Source: Allobosea sp. BH3 (lineage in GTDB: Bacteria > Pseudomonadota > Alphaproteobacteria > Rhizobiales > Beijerinckiaceae). From it: DNA of 64,000 nt. The position numbers and the translations under genes were made by a program. The notes beneath the pieces were generated by a model that was not told the DNA's origin, ran no database searches, and saw nothing but the letters and a program-made list of their open reading frames with translations. Positions 1-8,276 of the stretch are shown here, piece after piece. The DNA lies in contig NZ_JAIMCA010000006.1 of the NCBI RefSeq assembly GCF_025499465.1, positions 434,001 to 498,000 of the forward strand, given 5' to 3'. Every line of letters starts with the position of its first letter. The stretch's first letter is position 1.

Positions 1-723
1 TTCACCACCGAGGTCGAGCCCAGCGAGCTCTCAGTGCTGGCCCGCAAGCATGAGCTGCCCTTCGTCGACGATCTCGGCTCCGGCACGCTGATCGATCTCG
101 CCCGCTGGGGGCTGCGGCACGAGAAGACCGTGCAGGACGCGTTGGAAGGTGGCGCCGACCTCGTCACCTTCTCCGGCGACAAGCTGCTCGGCGGCCCGCA
201 GGCCGGCATCGTCGCAGGCCGCAAGGACCTCGTCGCCAAGCTCGCCAAGAATCCGCTGAAGCGGGCGCTCCGGCTGGACAAGCTGCGGCTCGCAGCGCTC
301 GAAGCCACCTTGAGGCTCTACCGCAATCCAGACCGGCTGGCGGAGCGCCTGCCGACGCTGCGGCTGTTCACCCGCAAGCCGGCCGAGCTCAGCGCGCTGG
401 CCGAGCGCCTGCTGCCGGCCGTCGCCGAGGCGCTCGGTTCCGGCTGGGTGGTGGAGATCGCGGAATGCTCCAGCCAGATCGGCTCGGGCGCGCTGCCGCT
501 GGAAACGCTCCCGAGCGCAGCGCTCGCGCTGAAGCCGGCGGGGAAGGCATCCGGCGCGGCGGTCGAAAGCCTCGCGGCAGCCTTCCGCGCCCTGCCCCTG
601 CCGGTGATCGGGCGGATCGCGCAGGGCGCGCTGGTCTTCGACCTGCGTTGCCTGGAGGACGAGGCGGCCTTCGCCGCGCAGCTCCCCCTGCTGAAGCCGG
701 AGGCGGGCGATGGGCTGGCTTGA
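1..723 (+). CDS. selA: L-seryl-tRNA(Sec) selenium transferase, C-terminal part (5' end outside window)
   Basis: SelA is the PLP enzyme that converts Ser-tRNA(Sec) to Sec-tRNA(Sec) using selenophosphate. The frame is open from base 1, so the N terminus lies upstream. The segment VDDLGSGTLIDL is followed by VTFSGDKLLGGPQAG, whose lysine matches the PLP-binding lysine of the family. The C-terminal domain is complete to the stop. The last 14 nt overlap the next gene, and the order selA, SEL1-repeat gene, selB, selC with selD nearby leaves little doubt. About 240 residues are visible, roughly half of a full-length SelA. Confidence 0.95.
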   Translation, partial: FTTEVEPSELSVLARKHELPFVDDLGSGTLIDLARWGLRHEKTVQDALEGGADLVTFSGDKLLGGPQAGIVAGRKDLVAKLAKNPLKRALRLDKLRLAALEATLRLYRNPDRLAERLPTLRLFTRKPAELSALAERLLPAVAEALGSGWVVEIAECSSQIGSGALPLETLPSAALALKPAGKASGAAVESLAAAFRALPLPVIGRIAQGALVFDLRCLEDEAAFAAQLPLLKPEAGDGLA

Positions 724-1444
724 CCGGCTGCGCGGCAAGGACAAGTCCATCGATGCGGCGATGGCCGAGGCCGCTGCGGCCGTCGAGCGCGGCGATCATC
801 AGGCGGCGCTGGCGATCTGGGGGCCTCTGGCTCACGCAGGCGTTCCGCGTGCGCAGAACAATATCGGCGCCTGCTTCGCCGAAGGGCTCGGCGTCGAACG
901 CGATGCCGCGCTGGCTCTGCGCTGGCTGACGCTCTCGGCCGAAGCGGGCGACCCTGTCGGGCAACGAAACCTGGCGGCGCTGCATTTCAAGGGCGAAGGC
1001 GTCGAACAGAGCGATGCCGAGGCGATGCGGCTCTATCGCCTCGCCGCCGAACAGGGCGACGCGCCGGCGCAGGACATGCTCTCCTGGATGCTGCTCGAAA
1101 CGGGGCAGGACGCGGACCGACCGGAGGCCTTTCGCTGGGCGGGCGCGGCGGCGGAGGCCGGCATCGCGGCGAGCATGACCCGGCTCGGCATGATCCATCA
1201 CGATGCGCTCGGCGTGGAGCGCGATCCGGCGCTGGCGGCGCAGTGGTGGCAGCGAGGCGCGGCGGCCGGCGATGCCGACGCCAAGGCAATGCTGGGCGCC
1301 GCGGTGTTGCTGGGACAGGGCATCGAGAAGGATGCAGGCCGGGCGCTCGTCCTCCTGACCGAAGCCGAGCGCGAGGGCAGCCTCCTTGCTGCACCCTTCC
1401 TCAAGGCCGCCAGCGCCGCAGCCTCGGAAGGGGTCGCGCCATGA
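710..1444 (+). CDS. SEL1-like (TPR-like) repeat protein inside the sel operon
   Basis: This 244-residue protein has about five SEL1-like helical repeats. Recurrent units of the type AQNNIGACFAEGLGVERD, A..ALRWLTLSAEAGDP and GQRNLAALHFKGEGVEQSD run from about residue 45 to the end. Such repeats are protein-binding scaffolds. No signal peptide or membrane segment is visible, so it is probably cytosolic. It overlaps selA by 14 nt and selB by 4 nt (ATGA), so it should be translationally coupled to both. A role as a scaffold or accessory factor in selenocysteine synthesis is inferred from position only. Confidence 0.85.
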   Translation: MGWLDRLRGKDKSIDAAMAEAAAAVERGDHQAALAIWGPLAHAGVPRAQNNIGACFAEGLGVERDAALALRWLTLSAEAGDPVGQRNLAALHFKGEGVEQSDAEAMRLYRLAAEQGDAPAQDMLSWMLLETGQDADRPEAFRWAGAAAEAGIAASMTRLGMIHHDALGVERDPALAAQWWQRGAAAGDADAKAMLGAAVLLGQGIEKDAGRALVLLTEAEREGSLLAAPFLKAASAAASEGVAP

Positions 1445-3483
1445 TCATAGGCACGGCCGGCCATATCGACCACGGCAAGACCTCGCTGGTGCGGCGGCTG
1501 ACAGGCGTGGAGACCGACCGTCTCAAGGAGGAGAAGGAGCGCGGCATCACCATCGCGCTCGGCTTCGCTTATTGGCCGCAAGCCGACGGGCGGATCATCG
1601 GCTTCATCGACGTGCCGGGCCATGAAAAGCTCGTCCATACGATGCTGGCCGGCGCCTCCGGCATCGACCTCCTGCTGCTCGTCATCGCGGCCGATGACGG
1701 GGTGATGCCGCAGACGCGAGAGCATGTCGACATCGCCCGTCTGCTCGGCATTGGGCAGGCGGTGGTGGCCCTGACGAAGGCCGACCTCGTCGACGAAGCC
1801 CGCTTGGCCGAGGCCCACGGCGAGATCGAAGCGCTGCTGGCCGGGACGCCTTTTGCGGATGCGCCGATCCTGCCGGTTTCGACAGTGACCGGCGCCGGCA
1901 TCGAGGCACTCGCCACGCTGCTGCGCGAGCGAACCGAGGCAGCCTCGGCGCGGCGGGACGATGGCGGTTTCCGCCTCGCCGTCGACCGCTGCTTCACGCT
2001 GCCCGGTGCCGGCACGGTGGTCACCGGCACGGTCCTGTCGGGCAGCCTCGCTGTCGGAGACCACGTCACCCTCTCGCCTTCGGGCCTCGCGGCGCGCGTG
2101 CGCTCGATCCATGCACAGAACCGCGCAGCCGAGCGCGGCCGGGCCGGCGACCGCTGCGCGCTCAACCTCGCCGGGCCGGACGTCTCGAAGGAGGCGATCC
2201 GGCATGGCGCCATGGTGGTCTCGCCCGCGCTCCATGCTCCCGCGACGCGGATCGATGCCGAGCTGACGCTGCTCGCCTCGGAGCGCAAGCCGCTTTCGAT
2301 GTGGCAGCCGGTCCGGCTTCATCATGGCGCGGCTGAGGTCGGGGCGCGCATCGTCCTGCTCGGCGAGGAGATCGCACCCGGCGCGAGCGGCTTCGTCCAG
2401 CTCGTGCCGGAGGTGCCGGTCGCGACGGCGGCGCTCGACCGCTTCGTCCTGCGCGACGCCAGCGCCTCGCGCACCATCGGCGGCGGGCGCTTCATCGACC
2501 TGCGCGCACCCGAGCGCCGGCGCCGCAGCCCGGAGCGGCAGGCACAGCTCCTCGCTCTGGCGCACAGCGATCATGAAGCCGCACTAACCGCGCTCCTCGG
2601 CGCGCCGCCGTATCATGCCGAGATCGAGGCCTTCGCCCGCGATCGAGCGCTCGGCCCCGGCACAGCCGCGGCGATGACGGCGAAGCTCGGCCTTTCCCGC
2701 GTCGGCCCGGCCGTCATGCTGCCGGAGGTCTGGGAGCGTTTTTCGCAGGCGCTCGTCGAGACGCTGAAGGCCTATCACGCAGAGAACCCCGACCAGCAGG
2801 GCATGGGGCTGGAGCGGCTGCGCCTCGCGCTCGAGCCGCGGCTGCCGGCCGGGCTGTTCCGCACTGCGCTGGCTGTGCTCGCCAGTGCGGGCGAGCTCGT
2901 CGTGCTCGGCTCCTGGATCAGGCGGCCAGAGCATGAAATCAGGCTGACGCCGGAGGATGAGGCGCTGTGGGCGCGCGTCGCGCCGCTGATCAGCGCGTCG
3001 GAGCGCTTCCGGCCTCCGCGTGTGCGTGACATCGGCCAGCTTCTCGGCCGGCGGGAGGAGGATATCCGCCGGCTGTTCCGCCTCGTCGGCCGGCGCGGCG
3101 AGGTGCATGAGGTCGCACTTGACCACTTCTTCCTGCGCGATACGGTTTCCGAGATGGTCGGGATCGTGGCCGCGCTTGCAGCGGGAAACGCCGCCGGCTT
3201 CAACGCGGCGCAGTTCCGCGACAAGCTCGATAACGGCCGCAAGGTCGCTATCCAGATCCTCGAATTCTTCGACCGCCACGGCGTCACCATCCGCCGCGGC
3301 GATCTCAGGCGCATCAACCGGCAGCGGCTCGATCTCTTCGGGCCGCCGCCTGCGATGCCCGATGGAGGAGAAGCGTCCCCGGTGGGGCGTCCGGACTTCA
3401 AATCCGGGAGGGGCCGTCAGACGGTCTCTGGTGGGTTCGACTCCCATTCTCTTCCGCCAATTCCCGAGAGCGCCGAGTCATGA
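1441..3483 (+). CDS. selB: Selenocysteine-specific translation elongation factor SelB
   Basis: SelB is the EF-Tu-like GTPase that brings Sec-tRNA(Sec) to recoded UGA codons by binding the SECIS hairpin. The G1 motif GHIDHGKT is at residues 7-14, followed by the G3 motif DVPGHE and the G4 motif TKAD. Beta-barrel domains and C-terminal winged-helix domains follow, ending near RRGDLRRINRQRLDLFG. The ATG at 1441 overlaps the upstream stop (ATGA). A longer frame reaches back to 1243, but the domain starts at 1441. The open frame has 680 codons. Codons about 642-673 are the tRNA-Sec gene itself and the stop lies 22 nt beyond it, so the last 40 or so residues are not canonical SelB. Confidence 0.96.
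   Translation: MIIGTAGHIDHGKTSLVRRLTGVETDRLKEEKERGITIALGFAYWPQADGRIIGFIDVPGHEKLVHTMLAGASGIDLLLLVIAADDGVMPQTREHVDIARLLGIGQAVVALTKADLVDEARLAEAHGEIEALLAGTPFADAPILPVSTVTGAGIEALATLLRERTEAASARRDDGGFRLAVDRCFTLPGAGTVVTGTVLSGSLAVGDHVTLSPSGLAARVRSIHAQNRAAERGRAGDRCALNLAGPDVSKEAIRHGAMVVSPALHAPATRIDAELTLLASERKPLSMWQPVRLHHGAAEVGARIVLLGEEIAPGASGFVQLVPEVPVATAALDRFVLRDASASRTIGGGRFIDLRAPERRRRSPERQAQLLALAHSDHEAALTALLGAPPYHAEIEAFARDRALGPGTAAAMTAKLGLSRVGPAVMLPEVWERFSQALVETLKAYHAENPDQQGMGLERLRLALEPRLPAGLFRTALAVLASAGELVVLGSWIRRPEHEIRLTPEDEALWARVAPLISASERFRPPRVRDIGQLLGRREEDIRRLFRLVGRRGEVHEVALDHFFLRDTVSEMVGIVAALAAGNAAGFNAAQFRDKLDNGRKVAIQILEFFDRHGVTIRRGDLRRINRQRLDLFGPPPAMPDGGEASPVGRPDFKSGRGRQTVSGGFDSHSLPPIPESAES
3364..3459 (+). 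tRNA. selC: tRNA-Sec (anticodon TCA)
   Basis: The 96-nt gene folds like bacterial tRNA-Sec. The 8-bp acceptor stem pairs GGAGGAGA (3364-3371) with TCTCTTCC (3448-3455), with one G-U pair. The anticodon arm CCGGACTTCAAATCCGG carries anticodon TCA at 3398-3400. A long variable arm follows, then the T arm with GGTTCGACTCCC. Discriminator G and CCA are encoded (3456-3459). The layout matches E. coli selC closely. The gene lies wholly inside the open selB frame. Confidence 0.97.
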
Positions 3484-3947
3484 CCGAAACCGAGGCCCCC
3501 GCCCTCGACCTGATCGCGCGCTTCGAGCAGGCGGCCGAGGAGGCGCACCGGGCTGAGGATGCCTATCGACGTTCGGCGGCCGAGCGGATCGAGGTATTGG
3601 CCCGCGAGCGCGCCAATGCCTTCCGCCGGCTCAACCTCGTGCGCTCGGTCACGACCGCGATCGCCGCGGCCGAAGCGCCGGAGCAGGCACCGCTGCGCGC
3701 ACGCTCCACGGTCGCCGAGGCGCTGGTCTGGGAGGAGATCGGCCCGCGGCAGGCGCTGGTGCTCGATAAGCTGACGCCCGTGTTCGAGGCGATGCAGGCC
3801 GAGATGGAGGAGAGCGAGGGCTCGCCCGGCGCAGCCTCGCTTGAGGCCCTGCGCGCCTTCGAGGACTGGTATCGCGCCGAGACCGGCACCGAATTCTATG
3901 CGCTGTTCGAGCGCCACATTCCGGAAACGCCGCGTGTCGACTTCTAG
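3480..3947 (+). CDS. Uncharacterised protein following selC
   Basis: I do not recognise this 155-residue protein. It starts at an ATG that overlaps the selB stop (ATGA at 3480-3483), 20 nt after the end of selC, so it looks like part of the sel transcript. It is rich in Ala and Glu and probably mainly helical; residues 5-60 look amphipathic and could form a coiled coil. No signal peptide, membrane segment or Cys cluster is seen. It overlaps the next gene by 14 nt. Confidence 0.75.
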   Translation: MTETEAPALDLIARFEQAAEEAHRAEDAYRRSAAERIEVLARERANAFRRLNLVRSVTTAIAAAEAPEQAPLRARSTVAEALVWEEIGPRQALVLDKLTPVFEAMQAEMEESEGSPGAASLEALRAFEDWYRAETGTEFYALFERHIPETPRVDF

Positions 3948-4311
3948 GGGACTGGGAACCGATTTCGACCGCTGGCTCGGGAAGATGTTCCGCAAGGGAC
4001 ACTTCACCGCGCTGATCGTGCTGGTCAGGATCGCGGAGCCGAAGGTCGAGCCGCTTCGCTCTACATTCGTCCATGTCGTCGGCGACGAGATCGACTGGGG
4101 CGACATCGTGATGATGCTGCGCGGCGCCGGCGTGAACTGGGACGGCGCCGCCTTCTTCCCGACACGCGAAGCGGGCGGGCTGGTCCCGGACGAACTGGCC
4201 CGGACACGGTTGCGCGAGCTGGAAGGCGCGCTGCGCGAGGACCGGCTCACCCTGAACAAGGGCGCCTTCTTCGACGTCTGGGGTCGAAATTTGCAGGTTC
4301 AGGAGGCGTAA
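3934..4311 (+). CDS. Uncharacterised protein at the end of the sel operon
   Basis: This 125-residue protein is not recognised. The start chosen is GTG at 3934, because the upstream in-frame sequence back to 3841 lies inside the previous gene and looks like shadow coding. The 14-nt overlap matches the selA/SEL1 overlap. It contains a hydrophobic strand-like stretch (FTALIVLVRI), then FVHVVGDEIDWGDIVMMLRGAG, suggesting a compact alpha/beta fold. No catalytic motif is evident. It converges on selD with only 15 nt between stops and no obvious terminator. Confidence 0.7.
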   Translation: MSTSRGLGTDFDRWLGKMFRKGHFTALIVLVRIAEPKVEPLRSTFVHVVGDEIDWGDIVMMLRGAGVNWDGAAFFPTREAGGLVPDELARTRLRELEGALREDRLTLNKGAFFDVWGRNLQVQEA

Positions 4312-4326
4312 GGAGCCGCTGTCCCG

Positions 4327-5403
4327 TCAGGCCACGACCACCCTCCCCGGCCCCGCCTCGACAGCGCCGACGATGCGCGCCGACGGGTAACGCGCAGCCT
4401 TGATCTGCGCGAGCAGTTCGTCCGCCCTCGCCGCCCTGCAGGAAACCAAGAGCCCGCCCGACGTCTGCGGGTCGGTCAGGAGATGGCGCTGCCAGTCCGG
4501 CAGGTTGGCGGGCAGAGCAACGCCCTCGCCATAGCTCGCCCAGTTGCGATGCGAGGCGCCGGTCACGCGCCCTTCCTGCGCGAGCCGCTCGGCCTGCGAG
4601 AGGAAAGGCAACCTAGCCAGATCGAGCTTCACCGTCGCGCCCGAGCCGCGCGCCATCTCCAGCCCATGGCCGAGGATGCCGAAGCCGGTGACGTCCGTGA
4701 TGGCATGGACATCGGCATCCTTGGCGAGGTCGGCGCCGACGCGGTTGAGCAGCGTCACGGAGGCGATCATCTCGTCATAGGCGTCGGCTGAGAGCTGCTC
4801 CTTCTTGAAGGCCGCCGAATAGATGCCGACGCCCAGCGCCTTGGTCAGGATCAGCGCGTCTCCGGGCTTGGCCCCGCTGTTGCGCCGGAGGTTCTGCGGC
4901 TTGAGCAGGCCGATCACGGCAAGCCCATAGATCGGCTCCGGCGCGTCGATCGAATGGCCGCCGGCGACGGGAATGCCGGCCTCGGCGCAGATCGAGGCGC
5001 CGCCCTTCAGGATCTCGCGCGTCACCTCGACCGGCAGCTTGTCGAGCGGCATGCCGAGGATGGCGAGCGCCATGATCGGCTTGCCGCCCATCGCATAGAC
5101 GTCCGAGATCGCATTGGTCGCGGCGATGCGTCCGAAATCATGCGGATCGTCGACCATAGGCATGAAGAAGTCGGTGGTCGCGACGACGCAGGTCTCGTCG
5201 TCCACCTGCCAGACGGCAGCATCGTCACCCGTCTCGGTGCCGACGAGGAGCTGCTTGTAAGGGCCGGCCGCCGGGTGATCCGCCAGCAGCTGCTGCAGCA
5301 CCGAGGGCGCGAGCTTGCAACCGCAACCACCGCCATGGGCGAGGCTAGTCAGGCGCGGGGCGGCGGCGCGCGGGGGCGCTTCGAGCTCGATGGTGTCGCT
5401 CAT
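4327..5403 (-). CDS. selD: Selenide, water dikinase (selenophosphate synthetase)
   Basis: SelD makes selenophosphate from selenide and ATP, the Se donor for SelA. The 358-residue protein has the N-terminal active-site segment HGGGCGCKLAP, with Cys27 and Lys30 matching catalytic Cys17 and Lys20 of E. coli SelD. This is a Cys form, not a selenoprotein. Further signatures are ETGDDAAVW, TTDFFMPMVDDP and ATNAISDVYAMGG (ATP and Mg binding), then the GHGLEMARGS and DPQTSGGLL segments. It is convergent with the sel operon, completing the Sec toolkit in one locus. No selenoprotein gene is seen in the window. Confidence 0.97.
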   Translation of the reverse strand: MSDTIELEAPPRAAAPRLTSLAHGGGCGCKLAPSVLQQLLADHPAAGPYKQLLVGTETGDDAAVWQVDDETCVVATTDFFMPMVDDPHDFGRIAATNAISDVYAMGGKPIMALAILGMPLDKLPVEVTREILKGGASICAEAGIPVAGGHSIDAPEPIYGLAVIGLLKPQNLRRNSGAKPGDALILTKALGVGIYSAAFKKEQLSADAYDEMIASVTLLNRVGADLAKDADVHAITDVTGFGILGHGLEMARGSGATVKLDLARLPFLSQAERLAQEGRVTGASHRNWASYGEGVALPANLPDWQRHLLTDPQTSGGLLVSCRAARADELLAQIKAARYPSARIVGAVEAGPGRVVVA

Positions 5404-5444
5404 GGCAGTCGTCTCCTTCAGGCGCGTTTCCGGCCTGAGCCTCG

Positions 5445-6542
5445 TCAGGCCGTGATCTCGGCCGATTTGATGCTGTACTTGAAGGTGTCGGGGTCGAGGC
5501 AGTCCAGCAGCGCGCCGGCTACCTCCGCCTGCGGATACATCAGGAACCCGACCTTGTGCTTCGAGCCCGGCAGCACGACGTCATGCGCGACGTTGTATCC
5601 CAGCCAGTTTCCCTCCCAGGCGCCGAACAGCACCTGCCGGGCCGCCACGACCTTGGGATTGTCGACGGTGTTGTTGCCCGGCGGCTCCTCCAGCACGACC
5701 TTGCGGACGTCCGCCGGATCGGTCGCGACCCAGCCATAGCCGTCGAGCCAGACTTCGGCCCGGCAATGCTGGGCCTTGGTGACGACCTCGGAACCCGCGC
5801 CGAGGCTCTTGTAGCCGAACTTGGAGGGCGCGACGCGCAGGCCGTAGATGTCGCGCGCCGGGATGCCGGCGCTGCGCACGAGCGCGACATAGAGCGCGTT
5901 GAGATCGGCGCATTTGCCGCCGAGATTGCCGGTGCGCAGCATGGAGGCGACGTCGCCCGTGCCGCAGCCGCGGGTCTTGGCGTCGCGGAAGGTGTTGGCG
6001 ACGACCCATTCATAGATCGCGCGGGCCTTGTCGATGTCGCTTGTCTTGCCGGCGGCGGCCTTCTCGGCGGTTTCCTTGACGATGCCGTCGGTCGGCATCA
6101 GCTCGGTCGCTTCCAGATAGAGCTTGCGGTCTGCGTCGCCGAGCGCGGGCACGATGCCCTTCGCCGCCAGATCCTCGGCCCGGTCGCGCAGGGCAAAGCT
6201 GCTCCGGACTTCGACATAGGGCGCGACTTCACCCTCCTTGAAGGCGACATGGAGCAGCTCGGCGCCGTATTTCGGATCGCGCACGACCTCCGCCAGTGTG
6301 GCGTTCGTCTTCCAGTCGTTCTTGCCGGTCTTGATCCACTCCTCCTCCCGCACCGACGGCAGCGGGATCCAGGCCTGGGCCTTGCCGGACGCGGTCAGAT
6401 CAAGCCGGGTCGTCACCGCGAAATCGCGCCAGGGGCCGGGCTTCGGCGCGAAGGGAGCCTCCTGCGCAAAGGCGAGGCGCGGCGCGGACAGCGCGGCGGC
6501 AGCAGCGGCACCGGTCTTCAGCATGTCGCGACGGCTGATCAT
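5445..6542 (-). CDS. Tat-exported transglutaminase-like protein
   Basis: This 365-residue protein begins with a twin-arginine signal peptide (SRRDMLK at residues 3-9, Ala-rich core, AFA cleavage site near residue 26). The C-terminal half is a transglutaminase-like cysteine protease fold: GGKCADLNALYVAL supplies Cys, AQHCRAEVWLDG supplies His and TDPADV supplies Asp. The start at 6542 overlaps the stop of the TlpA-like gene (ATGA). A longer open frame upstream is not used because the Tat signal and overlap fix this start. Periplasmic location is expected; the substrate is unknown. Confidence 0.85.
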   Translation of the reverse strand: MISRRDMLKTGAAAAAALSAPRLAFAQEAPFAPKPGPWRDFAVTTRLDLTASGKAQAWIPLPSVREEEWIKTGKNDWKTNATLAEVVRDPKYGAELLHVAFKEGEVAPYVEVRSSFALRDRAEDLAAKGIVPALGDADRKLYLEATELMPTDGIVKETAEKAAAGKTSDIDKARAIYEWVVANTFRDAKTRGCGTGDVASMLRTGNLGGKCADLNALYVALVRSAGIPARDIYGLRVAPSKFGYKSLGAGSEVVTKAQHCRAEVWLDGYGWVATDPADVRKVVLEEPPGNNTVDNPKVVAARQVLFGAWEGNWLGYNVAHDVVLPGSKHKVGFLMYPQAEVAGALLDCLDPDTFKYSIKSAEITA

Positions 6543-7174
6543 CTTGGCGTCTCCCCTTTGTCTCGCATTGGTTGAACGGGTGATGCGGCTTGCGGCGAGA
6601 GCGCAGCCAGCGCGTTGGTTACTGCCGGGCTTGTCCAGTCGAGCGGCTCCTCGGTCTTCAGGGCGGGCCTCAGCTCGCGATCGAGCACGAAACTCGCCGG
6701 CAGGCCCTCGACCTTCCAGGCCTTCATCGTGGCGCGGTCGCGGTCGAGCAGGATCGGAAAAGCCACCGGCCGCGTGCGGAAGAAGGTGCGCAGCCGCGCC
6801 TCCACCTCTCCCACATTGACGGCAAGGACCACCGGCGCACCGGCCGAGGCAGCGAATGCATCGAGAGAGGCCATCTCCTCGATGCAGGGCGCGCACCAGG
6901 TGGCGAAGAAATGGACGACCACCGGCTGGCCCCGCAATGTAGCGAGATCGACAGGCGGGCCGTCGAGCCTGTCGAGGGCAAGCGGAGGAATCTGGTCGGA
7001 AGTCCAAGGCTTCAATGAAACGGGCTTCAATGAATCGGGCTTCAGCGGATCGGCCGCGCCGGGAACGGCCGCGCACAACAGCGCGAGCGCCAGCAGAGGC
7101 GCCAGTCCCAACCCCTTCCGGCCGTGGCGGGCCGGGTATGCGCCCCGAAACTCGGGAGCCGTTCGGCTAAGCAC
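6539..7174 (-). CDS. TlpA/ResA-like thioredoxin-fold protein
   Basis: This 211-residue protein starts at GTG. A hydrophobic segment (LGLAPLLALALLCAAV, about residues 22-37) acts as signal or anchor. The thioredoxin fold follows, with FFATWCAPCIEEM carrying a CAPC redox motif and a cis-Pro segment EGLPASFVLD. The fold suggests a periplasmic disulfide reductase or redoxin. It shares a 4-nt overlap with the Tat-exported transglutaminase gene, so it may keep the catalytic Cys of that protein reduced; this pairing is inference. Confidence 0.85.
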   Translation of the reverse strand: MLSRTAPEFRGAYPARHGRKGLGLAPLLALALLCAAVPGAADPLKPDSLKPVSLKPWTSDQIPPLALDRLDGPPVDLATLRGQPVVVHFFATWCAPCIEEMASLDAFAASAGAPVVLAVNVGEVEARLRTFFRTRPVAFPILLDRDRATMKAWKVEGLPASFVLDRELRPALKTEEPLDWTSPAVTNALAALSPQAASPVQPMRDKGETPR

Positions 7175-7262
7175 GTCCCATCATTTCCACGGCCGCCGGG
7201 CACGTCAATATCGACCAAAGGCCGCTCTGCTGATCGTGATCGACCGACGCGCGAGAACAGGA

Positions 7263-8162
7263 CTACGGCGCGACCGACCGCTCGCCGCGCACGAAGTCGA
7301 CGAAGGCCCGCAGCGTCGAGGGCATCTGCCGCCGGCTCGGGTAGTAGAGGTGGAAACCGGGATAGTAGGGGCACCACTCTTCCAGCACACGGACGAGTCG
7401 GCCTTCGGAGACGAGCTCCTCGACCTGCGTCTCGAAGAGATAGGCGACCCCTGCCCCGGCCAGCGCCGCCTGCAGAATATGTCCCTGATCGCTGAGGGTC
7501 AGCGGCCCCTGCACCGCGACCTGGAACTCGACGCCGCCGCGCTCGAACTCCCAGTCGTAGAGACGGCCGCTGGCGAAGCGCAGGCGCAGGCAGGGCAATT
7601 CCCGCAGCTGCTCCGGCACTGACGGCGTGAAATGGCGGGCGAAGAATTCCGGCGCCGCGACCACCGCCGAGCGCTGGCGAGGGCCGATCGGTACCGCGAT
7701 CATGTCCTGCGCCACGATCTCGCCGAAGCGCACGCCGGCATCGAAGCCCTCCGAGACCATGTCGACCAGCGCATTGTCGGAGACAATCTCGAGCGTGACC
7801 TGCGGATGCTGTTCCAGAAACCGCGTCGCCAGCGGCAGCACCACCATCTGCGTCGCGAGATGCGCCGCGTTCAGGCGCAGGTTTCCGACCGGCCGGTCGC
7901 GGTAGCTGTTGAGATCGTCGAGCGCATCCGCGATGTCGCGGAAGGCCGGCTCGATGCGGCCATAGAGCTGCTGGCCTGCCTCTGTCAGCGCGACGCTGCG
8001 CGTCGTGCGGTTGACCAGTCTGATTCCGAGCCGTTCCTCCAGCGCCCGCAGACCGTGGCTGACTGCCGAGGGCGTGCAGCCGATCTCGTCGGCCGCACGG
8101 CGGAAGCTGCGATGGCGCGCCACAGCCATGAACAGCGAGAGCGACGATTGGTCGATTTGCAT
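7263..8162 (-). CDS. LysR-family transcriptional regulator
   Basis: The 299-residue protein has an N-terminal winged helix-turn-helix (ARHRSFRRAADEIGCTPSAVSHGLRALEERLG, given here only as family evidence at residues 15-45) and a C-terminal periplasmic-binding-like effector domain. It is divergent from the SDR gene, the classic LysR arrangement, and a 6-3-6 inverted repeat lies 13 nt upstream of its start. It most likely controls the SDR and itself. The effector is unknown. Confidence 0.93.
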   Translation of the reverse strand: MQIDQSSLSLFMAVARHRSFRRAADEIGCTPSAVSHGLRALEERLGIRLVNRTTRSVALTEAGQQLYGRIEPAFRDIADALDDLNSYRDRPVGNLRLNAAHLATQMVVLPLATRFLEQHPQVTLEIVSDNALVDMVSEGFDAGVRFGEIVAQDMIAVPIGPRQRSAVVAAPEFFARHFTPSVPEQLRELPCLRLRFASGRLYDWEFERGGVEFQVAVQGPLTLSDQGHILQAALAGAGVAYLFETQVEELVSEGRLVRVLEEWCPYYPGFHLYYPSRRQMPSTLRAFVDFVRGERSVAP

Positions 8163-8175
8163 TGCTGAACCACAC

Positions 8176-8190
8176 TCATCAAGCTGATGA
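8176..8190. promoter_or_regulatory. Candidate LysR operator (inverted repeat)
   Basis: TCATCA-AGC-TGATGA is a perfect 6-3-6 inverted repeat in the 114-nt gap between the LysR and SDR genes. Size and place fit a LysR-type binding site; the T-N11-A rule is also met by the outer bases. Which regulator binds is inference. Confidence 0.5.
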
Positions 8191-8276
8191 TGATTGATTG
8201 GATACTCTCACCGATTGGCGCTGACTAGTCTCCCTTCATCGGCATCGAGGCCGGGACATTCCTGAAGGAGGACATC

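Noticed and set aside
1243..1440. N-terminal extension of the selB frame
   Set aside because: Lies inside the SEL1-repeat gene; the GTPase domain starts at 1441 with an ATGA overlap.
4312..4326. Terminator between the sel operon and selD
   Set aside because: Only 15 nt separate the stops and no stem or T-run is present.
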